From Deltaproteobacteria bacterium UBA4427 (GTDB taxonomy: Bacteria > Myxococcota_A > UBA9160 > UBA4427), in contig DGPZ01000082.1 in assembly GCA_002390675.1 (NCBI GenBank), positions 1 through 21,056 of the forward strand: 21,056 nucleotides of DNA, read 5' to 3'. The notes beneath the pieces were generated by a model. The model saw only the letters and a list, made by a program, of their open reading frames with translations, ran no database searches and had not been told where the DNA came from. This document shows positions 6,891-15,182 of this stretch, piece after piece (the first letter of the stretch is position 1; each line of letters begins with the position of its first letter). Position numbers and translations under genes: made by a program.

Positions 6891-9800
6891 GCCGCGATCG
6901 TTTCGGCGAGGATTGCACTTGCTTGTGCCGCCCCATCCGAATTCCCGACGAGCGCTGCCGCCAGGATATCCGCCACGTTGATCGACGATGGATCGGAATC
7001 CACGTTAACCAGCCGTGCCGGAACCTCGACCACACCCTGTGCATCATTGAGCATCGAATTCCCTGTCAGTACGGCCGACTTAATGGCCTCACCGTCAAGA
7101 ACGACTGACACAATGCTTACACCGGACACGAGTGGCGCGACGTCGTTACCTCGCATCGACCAGCTCACACTGACCGAATCTTCGCTAACGAGGCCGGATA
7201 TCGGATCGATCTCTGCGATGATTTCCGGCACGAAGATGCCATTCACGTTCCCCATCTCTCCAAAGAAGTAGAGGGCGATTCGATCGACCAAGCTGATATC
7301 CGTCGCCAAGATCGGAGAGTTGAAGCCATGATTCATGAACTGCTGAAGCGGAACATCCGCAATGCTGAACTCGAACCGTGCCTGACCAACCCTGGATTCA
7401 TTGAAGAACTGGATATCTCCGGCAAGAGACCCCGCGGAGCCAATGAAATTGGCGTGCGGCAGTCCGCTATCCGAAAGAATAGCCGCTGGCCCACCTGGCA
7501 CATTCTGCGTACCACTGATCGAGGCGGCCTGGTTGGCAGTCGTCATGTCAGTAGTAGCCTCGAGAATCGCCGCAGCATCACCCGATATCTGCGCCTGTAC
7601 AAGAGCCATCGCTGCCAAGTGCTGCGCAGTCTGGTTCAGTACAACCACTCCTTCTGGGTTGGCCACGCTATCTCCAAACAATGTCCACCGATCGACCTCT
7701 CCAATACCAAGCCCAGGAGCTTCGAGCACCGCGTAAGCGAGGCCGTTAACCAGGCCGGACGCATCGGCATCAGAGATTTCGAAGATCAAGTCGACGTTAG
7801 TCTGGCTAGCCGCGCCGCCTGCAACTCGGCTACGGATTTCGCCCAGATAGATCCCGTTGGTATGGGCTATCGAACTTGGTGCGAATGGCATCACTTCCAC
7901 GATACGGAGGGTGATTCCCTCCGAAACGAGAGCCGACTCATTCGGCGTGACGGAGCCTCCGAAGTCGACTGTGAACGCCGTCAGGTCAACCGCCGGGAAG
8001 ATCAACTGGGCGGAGAAGGAACCTCCAGCCAGTGAGCTGTTGATGAAGGTCGGTGGCTCAACAAAGTGCTGATCGGTCCCGACGAATTCCGCAAGAACTT
8101 CTAGCGGGTTGATCGGGGGCGACTGGTCTTCGAGAGCAACAACGATTCCCGTTCCCCAATCAACGTTGGGATCTCCGAACAAGGTCGCGTTGGCGGCCTC
8201 AACACCGTTTACCGTCAGTGAAACTGTGGTGAACGGGGCACGAAGCGCTTGCAGAACATCTGCATCTCGAATCGACCATGAGAAGTCGACGCTGTCCTGT
8301 TCAACGAGCCCAGTCAGGGGATCGAACCGTGGACCTGCGGTTGGCAAGAAGCTTGCCGTTTCGACACCGTTGGAATCCCGAAGCGTCAGAGCAACACCCG
8401 ACACTTCGACGGCCTCTGTGCCCGTCAGCTGTTCCGGGAAGCCGGTCTGGGTCAGAAGAGCAAGCGGCACATTGGTCACTGCAAATCCAAACCTGCGGCT
8501 ACCAAGAGCTGAGCCGTTTTCGACAAAGGGTATCGGCGCAAGCTGGCCCCGTTCCGCCGCAATGGCAGAGGCGAGATCACCTGCTGTTCCCATAAAGGGC
8601 GCTGGTACAGGTAGGAGCGCGGCCATCGGACAACCCTCGGGCGGACATCCGACGAGGACTGGTGATGATTTTGCCGTCTCGAATACGCCAGCGGCGTCTT
8701 GGAACAGAGATTCTACACGAACTCGCAACCCAGCTTCGTTAACGGTTAGGTCGAGGAACGGACCGTTGGGAACGAACGCGTCTCCGAAGTTCTGAGTTCC
8801 GAACCGAACGATTGGCTCGAAAATGCCCGATGCAGGCACGAGTTCGACTGTCCAGCGATAGGACAAGGTATTGGGCTCAATGCCATCAGCGTCGACGACG
8901 CTGAAATCTGCAAAGATTATGTCGCCGACAGCCGCCTGGTCAGGAGTCACGAGAATTTCTCCCGTTGCGACCGAGTTAGCAGTTCCGCCGGCACCTGCCG
9001 CGCCTTCGTTCAGAACGATCACCATGTCATCGAAGACCAGGCGCTCGACGTTTCGGACAAGATCACGTCCGTCCGGCCCGAAGGTCCCAATCATCGCCAT
9101 AGCGCCCCTGTTGTCGATGATTTCGATGAAGCCATCCTGCGCTGCGTTAATCGTCGAGTCACTTCCATTTCGAGAATAGAAGTCGCCTATGGACGCGCCC
9201 GGGTTCATTGGATCGAAGGGATCGTCCTCGTCACCAGGAATTCCGTTCATTCCAGGGTCGGCCTCGATGGTGTAGTCAGCAAAATTGCCCGTGTAGACGA
9301 CCGAGTCGATCGAAACGTCCTCGGGGTCATGATCCGTGATCGCGCGATGAATGGAGAGCTCATCTGGCGTAATCGCTCCCATGAAGACCGCTTCCTGCAC
9401 ATCGAGCATGCTATCGACGATAATGCGTTCAGCGATCGGCATTGCAGCCACTGCAGCTGCCTGAGCTGCCAGAGCCTGGTCGCGACTGTCCGTTGCAAGT
9501 TCAAGGTCAGACTCGAGAATCGCGAGCGATGTAGCCGCCGCATTTAATTCCGCGGAGGCGGTCTCAAGTGCGACAAGAGCATCACCAGCATTCTGTTCAG
9601 CCAGCGCGAGCGCCGATTGAGCGTTTGTCGCAGCCATCTGGGCTTCTACTAGAGCCGTATGAGCAGCCGCATGCGTTGATGCGAATGCAGCAAGGGCTTC
9701 ATTTGCCGCCGTGACTGCTGCCTGAGCCGGCTCCATTCCGTCCTGTGAAGCCTGGAACGCGATGAGTGCCTCTGAAGCGGCTTGGACTGCTTGCTCCCAG

Positions 9801-12800
9801 ACCACTTCGGCATCTCTTACCTGCTGGATCAAGTCGTTCATCGCCATCATGGCGATGCCCATTTCGGTTTGAAGCGAAACAAGTTCGCTTTGCTCACGTA
9901 TGACGCGACTAATCTGAACATCGTAGTCGAAGCGCAGCTGTAGACATTCGCTAGGAGGCGTCGAAAGGCTACTCTCGCAGCTGTTAAGCGCTAGGAGTGC
10001 ATTTAGCGCTGCCTGCGTAGCCACCTCTACATCTTCGAGTTGGTCGTTGAAAGCCGTCTCTCTTAGTTCGTAGTCGAGATTAGAGTTGTCGAGCTCGTCG
10101 TCGAGCCGTTCTCGCTCGGCGGAAGCCGCGACGATCGCGTCGTTTGCCGCATCAAGAAGAGCAATATTCATCTGTTCTTCATTCGCGGTGTTCACAACAG
10201 CGTCTTCTGCCTGCGTTACAGCTAGCTGGAGAGCCGCTTGCTCGGTGTCGACCATGACTACATTGGCCTGAGCTGCTTCGAGTTCGGCGTTGGCCGAATC
10301 CCGCGCTGTCTCGGCGGCCGTTACGCTTGCGACGGCTCCTGCCTGAATTTCATTCAGACTTTCGCGCACATTAGCCTCGTTGTTTTGCGCTGCAGCGAGC
10401 CGAGAGGTTGCCGCAGAAACATCAAGCGTCAGCGATTGTACGAGTGCACTTGCCGCCGACAGAGCCTGATTAGCGAGTCGAACTTCAAGAGCTCCCTCTC
10501 CGGTCCGATCCATCGGGTCTGGAGCCGAGATTCCGACGTCAAGCGCCGAGTCTCCGTCCAGAATATCGTGACCGCCTTCACCGACGAGCAGGTCGCTCCC
10601 GCCACCGCCAATGATGATCTCGCCTTCCCAGCCGAACTGCTCTTCACCCGTATGAATATCGGGGTTGAGTTCATGTCGTTCGACTTCGGGAACGAGTCCG
10701 AAGCTTTGATCCGTCGAGTTCAGACCGGGGATCAACTCGAACCCGTTCTCTGCAATACCGCCTGATGAATCTGTGACGATTGACAACTCGTTTCCTGGAT
10801 TATTGCCCATGAGGTTTTCGGTACCCCGAAGGTGGTCGCTGTAAGCTGAGCCACTGAGACCCTCGACCCGGTCGAAACGGTTTTGGTAGTTGGATCGAGA
10901 AGGGGGAAAGACCGGCGGGACATCGACTCGCAGGTCAAGATCCACTTCGATTCCGTACGGGTCTCGCGCAAAGCTCGCCCAGTCGAAGCCGGACATGCCT
11001 TCCATGATATCCATACCGGGTCCGTCGACCGCGATGTCATCGCCATTTTCCATGTCGATGTCAGCGTTACCGTCGTGATTAATAATAACGTCGTGGCCCT
11101 TGTAGGCCGACTCGCCAAATTCTGCAGCGGCGCCGAAGTCACCCTGAAGGATTTCTTCGCCACTGCCACGGTTTTCGAGCCAATCGTTGCCGGCACCGCC
11201 GCGGTGATGACCGATCTCGGTTCCGTCGTAAAGGAAGTCGTCGCCTGGACCGCCGAAGAGTTCGGCAAAGTCGTAGGGGTTGACGAGGAAGTCAGAGCCA
11301 CCGTCACCGAAGACGAAGTCCTCAGGGCCGTTGCCCGCATTGATGGCATCATGGCCGTCACCACCTTCGATGACGTCAGGACCAGAAAGGTCGGTGATGA
11401 TGTCGTTGCCAGCACCGCCTTCGATGTGGTCTGCACCATCTCCACCCTCGATTCGGTCATCGCCCGTTCGTCCCCAGATGGAGTCGTCGCCGATGCCACC
11501 AATCATCGTGTCCGGTCCCGCGCTGCCGCCGATGACCACGTGGTCGCCACCGGTGTACTGCAGGAAGAGGGCACCTTCCGCTACAGGAATATCAGAGGTA
11601 GAAAGGCTGGCATCTCGGATAACGAGGTCGAAGAAGGCCTCTTCAGCTTCCGGGTCTGCCAGGATCTGATCCGCTTCACCTGTGACTTCGAAGTAGTGAT
11701 GCGGTGCAGAGAAAATCCCTGCCGCCATGGACCCATTACCGAGCGCACCAAGATCCGTATTACGCATCGCGAGTGAGGAGAAGCTGTTCGACTCCAGACC
11801 AGCGAGCATCGGCATCGAAGCGGTTCGGAACAGATAGTAGAAGCGATCGCTGTTCTGGAGCGCTTCCATCTGGCTTTCAAAGACGTAGTTATGAGTTGCA
11901 CCGAGGTAACCCTGGAAGGGGCGTCGCTCTTCCGCGAGTCCACCGATCCAGAAGTCAACCTCTTCAATTCCGGTGATCGGGAGGCCGTTTTCTCCGGTGG
12001 CCCAATCATTGTGCCCACGGATAAAGTCAGCTGCATCCGCCGGGATGTCACCTACCACAACGGCGGAGAAGCCCGAAGCTTCACAGAAGTTGGGATCGAT
12101 CGAAATCGAGGTCACCAGGGTACAAGCTGCAGCGCGACGGTCCTCAAGAGTGCTCGGCTCGCCAGCGCTGTTGTTGCCAGCAATCTGATCGTCGCCCGCA
12201 ACGAGGGGGTGAGTGCCGTATGCAGCAATGAAGTTGATGAAGCTCTCGGGGTGCCGCAGGTTATCTGCGTAGTCGAGCCAGCTTGCGTAAGGTGCAAGCG
12301 CAGTATCGCCCGTGTCAGCAAAGAACATACGACGAGCACCGTTCAAGGAGGGCAAACCTGTGTCTCGGCCACGTGCGATGTTGATCGCAGAAAGGTCGAG
12401 TGGGAGGCCGACCAGATTGTTCTGGAGGCCACCCGTTACAAATTCATCGATCTCGCTGCTGACCTGGCGGGTCACGCCGCGGATGACCGCGCCGGCTGCC
12501 TGCTCCGGAGTCAAGGTGCTCTCACCGGTCGTGTCATTGTAGTTAAGGAAGGCGGTCGGGTTAAGGAACGCCTCGAAAAGCCCCAGCTGATCGGAGGCTT
12601 TGCTCTGGTCAACCGCTGAGGGGTCAACGATCGGGTTATTCTCGGGATCCCACCGATCGACGCCTTCCGTCAGCATCGAGTGACCGAAGCGGTAGACGCT
12701 GTGCGCGAACTCCGCGGTAATGCGCGGGTCAACGGTCGTCTGGTTAGTGAAGACGAATCCGTTCTTGAGAGCCGAGATCGTCGGCGAAAACTCATCGAAC

Positions 12801-14644
12801 ACGATTCGGTTGTACTGCATCTCAACGCCGAATTTGGCCGTCTGCCAGAGGCGCTCGCCGTTCCATTCGAAACCAAGGGCCTCGATCACGTCGTGCGTAG
12901 CGCGCTGGTTTTCTTGACTCGCATCACCAATCGCAAACGCGAAGCCACCGTATGCGTTGAGATCGGCTTGGGTCAGTGGGCTAGCAGGACTGATCCATTC
13001 GTTAATGAAGGGGAGGTCACCAGAATCAAGGATGGCGCGCTTAGCTACGTCAGCGAGCCGGTCATGCTCTGAATGCCAGATGTGATGAATCGAGGTGAGA
13101 GCGATGTTCTCATTGCAACGACCATCACCACAAATGAAGTGCATGCCTAGCAACTCGTCATCGTAGGTCGCCTGGCCGCCCTCTGGTGCTCCGGGGGCGC
13201 GGACGCCACGGGTGTATTGACCACTGAGCATGTCAGTCCGCTGATTGAGCTCCGAGTCGCTGTCTGGCTGCTTCTCGGGACTGATTTCTGAGGGTACGAA
13301 TTTGCCGGGGTTCGCGGAATGCGCGACGTCGAGGAAAAGGCTGTGATTAATTCGAAGCGCAAGGGAGGCATCCACGGGCGCATCGATGTTTCCTTCAATG
13401 ACTTGGGGCGTGCCGTTCTCGTCATAGCCAGTGACGAGCTGGGGGAGGCCTCTCTCGGACCCGGGTACGAACGCGCCATACTGGTTGGCGAGGATCATCG
13501 GCTGATTCGCGCCATCGAGATCGTCTAGGTTGATGCCGAGCTTCCGGCGGGCGCTCTCTCGAACCGAGTTCCAGGTCGGAAGCCCCATGTCATCGTCCGT
13601 ATCGAGCGTTCGGTCGTTGCCATGGCTGCTGAGCATGTAGCCAGAAGGAAGAACACAGCCGTCCGTGGGGGGATTTGAATAGTTGCTGTCAGGAGGACAG
13701 GTTCTGAACTCGTAGGCTCGGATTAAGACCTGAGCGGATGGATGACTCGAGTAGTTCTGGTTCTGGTCTACATGGGGTGTGACCTTGTTGATCGGAGCCG
13801 GTCCGTCATCGTCAGTGCCGAGGATGCCATCGTCGCCCGCATCTCGATTGATTCGGGTGACGATCTGGAAGTTCGTTGCGCTCTCGGGATCGTAAAGCGG
13901 ATCGTCCTCTGCGAGCGGAATGATGATGACGCCGTTGTTCCCTTTTTCGATGAGGTCGAGTCCGTGATCGAAGAACTGACCGAAGAAGGTAATAAATGCA
14001 TTAGTAGGAGCAGAAAGCCCCTCATCTGGGGCCGTATTGGGAATGAAGAGCTGCGGAACGCCTGTGATATCCGCGCCAATCTCCATCGCGCCAACTTCTT
14101 CAGCGGCCGCAGCGGCTGCGACGGCCGCCGGGTTGCGCGTCGAGCTATTTGCGATGAGGTTGCTGATCAAGCGAGGCTGGGAATCGACGACTGTTCGTCC
14201 ATCACCGCGCGTATAGGATGTCTGAGCACCCTGCACGTCGTTATCGGCCAGGGGATCGAGGGTCATTTCCTGAGCGCCTCGGAATTCGCGGTTTGTAAGA
14301 TCCGTGAAAGGCTCGTCAGCAGCGCCCCACTGCTCGCCGTGCGGCATCAGGTTATTACAGCTGCCATCGACGTGGCGGAGGCCCCATGGGAGCAGCGCGC
14401 TTGGGATGAGTTCACGAAGAGTTTCACACCCACCACCTCGCCGGACGTGCTCTTCAGCAATTTGGACTTGGTCGAGGATATATTCGAGGTCCTGCCTCTC
14501 GTAAGCGAGGTCAGTTGCCGAGGAGGGCACCGCCTCTTGCGCGAGCGCGTTCGGCACGAAGCCGAAAAAGCAAACGGTTGCGAATGCCGCGACGATTCGT
14601 CGAGCGATCGGTTGGTCGGCACTGATAAATCTGTTGGCCGTCAT
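6446..14644 (-). CDS. Giant secreted multidomain animal-type heme peroxidase with RTX, coiled-coil and dockerin-like domains
   Basis: A protein of about 2732 residues. A Sec signal peptide has hydrophobic core IVAAFATVCFFGFV and cleavage near ALA-QE (35/36). The heme peroxidase domain (about 100-985) has FGQFFDHGLDL (Gln222, ester-forming Asp226, distal His227), GDGRCNEN (distal Arg509, ester-forming Glu512), YRFGHSM (proximal His655) and LPSLN (Asn768). RTX GGxGxDxxx repeats follow at about 1030-1168 and 1340-1366, then an Ala-rich coiled-coil (1388-1740), a VVYTGNFADYTI module, an Ig-like region (1895-2003), three tandem repeats (2045-2577), thrombospondin type-3 repeats (2586-2670) and a dockerin-like pair (2671-2732). 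Bacterial members are known as peroxicins and peroxidockerins; this one has hallmarks of both. The ATG at 14644 is preferred because GGAGA lies 8 nt upstream. It probably acts outside the cell, oxidising halides, phenolics or other small donors. No secretion genes are nearby. Confidence 0.95.
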   Translation of the reverse strand: MTANRFISADQPIARRIVAAFATVCFFGFVPNALAQEAVPSSATDLAYERQDLEYILDQVQIAEEHVRRGGGCETLRELIPSALLPWGLRHVDGSCNNLMPHGEQWGAADEPFTDLTNREFRGAQEMTLDPLADNDVQGAQTSYTRGDGRTVVDSQPRLISNLIANSSTRNPAAVAAAAAAEEVGAMEIGADITGVPQLFIPNTAPDEGLSAPTNAFITFFGQFFDHGLDLIEKGNNGVIIIPLAEDDPLYDPESATNFQIVTRINRDAGDDGILGTDDDGPAPINKVTPHVDQNQNYSSHPSAQVLIRAYEFRTCPPDSNYSNPPTDGCVLPSGYMLSSHGNDRTLDTDDDMGLPTWNSVRESARRKLGINLDDLDGANQPMILANQYGAFVPGSERGLPQLVTGYDENGTPQVIEGNIDAPVDASLALRINHSLFLDVAHSANPGKFVPSEISPEKQPDSDSELNQRTDMLSGQYTRGVRAPGAPEGGQATYDDELLGMHFICGDGRCNENIALTSIHHIWHSEHDRLADVAKRAILDSGDLPFINEWISPASPLTQADLNAYGGFAFAIGDASQENQRATHDVIEALGFEWNGERLWQTAKFGVEMQYNRIVFDEFSPTISALKNGFVFTNQTTVDPRITAEFAHSVYRFGHSMLTEGVDRWDPENNPIVDPSAVDQSKASDQLGLFEAFLNPTAFLNYNDTTGESTLTPEQAAGAVIRGVTRQVSSEIDEFVTGGLQNNLVGLPLDLSAINIARGRDTGLPSLNGARRMFFADTGDTALAPYASWLDYADNLRHPESFINFIAAYGTHPLVAGDDQIAGNNSAGEPSTLEDRRAAACTLVTSISIDPNFCEASGFSAVVVGDIPADAADFIRGHNDWATGENGLPITGIEEVDFWIGGLAEERRPFQGYLGATHNYVFESQMEALQNSDRFYYLFRTASMPMLAGLESNSFSSLAMRNTDLGALGNGSMAAGIFSAPHHYFEVTGEADQILADPEAEEAFFDLVIRDASLSTSDIPVAEGALFLQYTGGDHVVIGGSAGPDTMIGGIGDDSIWGRTGDDRIEGGDGADHIEGGAGNDIITDLSGPDVIEGGDGHDAINAGNGPEDFVFGDGGSDFLVNPYDFAELFGGPGDDFLYDGTEIGHHRGGAGNDWLENRGSGEEILQGDFGAAAEFGESAYKGHDVIINHDGNADIDMENGDDIAVDGPGMDIMEGMSGFDWASFARDPYGIEVDLDLRVDVPPVFPPSRSNYQNRFDRVEGLSGSAYSDHLRGTENLMGNNPGNELSIVTDSSGGIAENGFELIPGLNSTDQSFGLVPEVERHELNPDIHTGEEQFGWEGEIIIGGGGSDLLVGEGGHDILDGDSALDVGISAPDPMDRTGEGALEVRLANQALSAASALVQSLTLDVSAATSRLAAAQNNEANVRESLNEIQAGAVASVTAAETARDSANAELEAAQANVVMVDTEQAALQLAVTQAEDAVVNTANEEQMNIALLDAANDAIVAASAERERLDDELDNSNLDYELRETAFNDQLEDVEVATQAALNALLALNSCESSLSTPPSECLQLRFDYDVQISRVIREQSELVSLQTEMGIAMMAMNDLIQQVRDAEVVWEQAVQAASEALIAFQASQDGMEPAQAAVTAANEALAAFASTHAAAHTALVEAQMAATNAQSALALAEQNAGDALVALETASAELNAAATSLAILESDLELATDSRDQALAAQAAAVAAMPIAERIIVDSMLDVQEAVFMGAITPDELSIHRAITDHDPEDVSIDSVVYTGNFADYTIEADPGMNGIPGDEDDPFDPMNPGASIGDFYSRNGSDSTINAAQDGFIEIIDNRGAMAMIGTFGPDGRDLVRNVERLVFDDMVIVLNEGAAGAGGTANSVATGEILVTPDQAAVGDIIFADFSVVDADGIEPNTLSYRWTVELVPASGIFEPIVRFGTQNFGDAFVPNGPFLDLTVNEAGLRVRVESLFQDAAGVFETAKSSPVLVGCPPEGCPMAALLPVPAPFMGTAGDLASAIAAERGQLAPIPFVENGSALGSRRFGFAVTNVPLALLTQTGFPEQLTGTEAVEVSGVALTLRDSNGVETASFLPTAGPRFDPLTGLVEQDSVDFSWSIRDADVLQALRAPFTTVSLTVNGVEAANATLFGDPNVDWGTGIVVALEDQSPPINPLEVLAEFVGTDQHFVEPPTFINSSLAGGSFSAQLIFPAVDLTAFTVDFGGSVTPNESALVSEGITLRIVEVMPFAPSSIAHTNGIYLGEIRSRVAGGAASQTNVDLIFEISDADASGLVNGLAYAVLEAPGLGIGEVDRWTLFGDSVANPEGVVVLNQTAQHLAAMALVQAQISGDAAAILEATTDMTTANQAASISGTQNVPGGPAAILSDSGLPHANFIGSAGSLAGDIQFFNESRVGQARFEFSIADVPLQQFMNHGFNSPILATDISLVDRIALYFFGEMGNVNGIFVPEIIAEIDPISGLVSEDSVSVSWSMRGNDVAPLVSGVSIVSVVLDGEAIKSAVLTGNSMLNDAQGVVEVPARLVNVDSDPSSINVADILAAALVGNSDGAAQASAILAETIAATLDADGDGIFGSADACPFDPQNDQDGDGICGDEDNCSTTANVDQLDTDEDGVGDACDNCRFVANGPTSTDAGGESQRDSDDDGHGNMCDADFNNDGVVNFGDLAILQSEFYSLESTNTDMNGDGACNFAELSKFQVYMYKEVGADVR
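6913..8505 (-). repeat. Three tandem ~150-residue repeats in the peroxidase
   Basis: Three diverged copies lie at about residues 2046-2188, 2205-2361 and 2420-2577. Shared landmarks are an opening FxFxxxxVPLxxF-type strand, a short helix, GLVEQDSVDFSWSIRDADV (copy 1) against GLVSEDSVSVSWSMRGNDV (copy 3) and NVDLIFEISDADASGLV (copy 2). Then comes a strand ending in LFGDPN / LFGDSV / LTGNSM and finally a GxVV segment. I do not recognise the family. It looks like a beta-rich extracellular stalk or binding domain. Confidence 0.6.
9430..10480 (-). other. Ala-rich coiled-coil hairpin inside the peroxidase
   Basis: About 350 residues (roughly 1388-1740) are rich in Ala, Glu, Gln, Leu and Asp with heptad-like spacing and almost no Gly or Pro. 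The exception lies near the middle, where a short loop NSCESSLSTPPSECLQL breaks the helix. The layout suggests a long antiparallel helical hairpin whose tip is closed by a disulfide between two cysteines 12 residues apart. Confidence 0.65.
11140..11555 (-). repeat. RTX (hemolysin-type calcium-binding) nonapeptide array
   Basis: Successive GGxGxDxxx units (for example GGIGDDSIWG, GGDGADHIEG, GGAGNDIIT, GGDGHDAINA, GGPGDDFLYD, GGAGNDWLEN) form a calcium beta-roll directly after the peroxidase domain. A second short block (GGGGSDLLVGEGGHDILDGD) occurs at about 10550-10625. Confidence 0.88.
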
Positions 14645-14652
14645 TTGTGAAA

Positions 14653-14657
14653 TCTCC
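14653..14657 (-). promoter_or_regulatory. Shine-Dalgarno GGAGA for the giant peroxidase
   Basis: On the minus strand GGAGA lies 8 nt before the ATG at 14644, which is followed by a good signal peptide. An upstream in-frame ATG at 14704 would put 20 extra polar residues before it. Confidence 0.75.
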
Positions 14658-14954
14658 AAATCTATTTCAGGCGATCTTTGTCTCGGCTGCTTATGGGTCC
14701 CCAATTAGCCGAGTCACACAGATGGGTGATTAATACCACTATTTTTATGATCGGGGCTATTAAGCCACGAAAAAGGTTAAAGAGAAAGCTTTATTTTACA
14801 TAGGGGCTAAATAAACACATTTTTTTGGGGAATCTTTCTCTTTTTGTCTCGAATCGTGAGGTCTAGTCAACTTCCGAACCGCTCGTAAATGTCCATAAAA
14901 TAATAAAAAGTCATTTAAAATAGATATTTACGAATACAATTGCGTATAAAGACG

Positions 14955-15026
14955 AACTCTCTGAAAGGTTTACTGGAGGTGCGACTAATCTATTTAGTCG
15001 CGGCTCTCTTTAATCGTTTGAGAGTT
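14955..15026. promoter_or_regulatory. Nested stem-loop in the AT-rich leader
   Basis: The inner hairpin GCGACTA (14981-14987) / TAGTCGC (14995-15001) is a perfect 7-bp stem with a 7-nt loop. Around it, AACTCTC (14955-14961) pairs with GAGAGTT (15020-15026). The layered arrangement could be an operator, an attenuator-like RNA element, or part of a terminator for the upstream gene. It matches no riboswitch class I know. Confidence 0.4.
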
Positions 15027-15182
15027 TATACCCACGATTCCGAAAGGCCACTTTAGGTTTACATGGTGAGGTGACAATAGAATAGGTAGGTAAAAAAACT
15101 CATATCATGAGAACTTTGAGTTCTAAAAATGAGTCTATATGGACACGCATTGGATTTGATATGTACGGAAGGTCGCGAGATA

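Larger units (their letters stand above)
14645..15182. other. AT-rich upstream region of the giant peroxidase gene
   Basis: About 540 nt with no gene. Its composition changes sharply to AT-rich, with A/T runs such as TTTTTTTGGGG near 14820 and AATAATAAAAAG near 14905, unlike the GC-rich surroundings. It presumably carries the peroxidase promoter and a long 5' leader. I could not fix a confident -35/-10 pair; a TAAAAT box on the minus strand near 14795-14800 is only a weak candidate. A nested stem-loop is listed separately. Confidence 0.6.

Noticed and set aside
10883..11776. A 297-codon open frame on the + strand opposite the RTX region
   Set aside because: It is the antisense shadow of the RTX repeats; its Val/Asp-rich pattern arises from the repeated Gly-Asp codons and it has no ribosome binding site or family motif.
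13742..14650. A 302-codon open frame on the + strand opposite the peroxidase N-terminus
   Set aside because: It is fully antisense to a well-supported coding region with signal peptide and catalytic motifs and shows no domain of its own.
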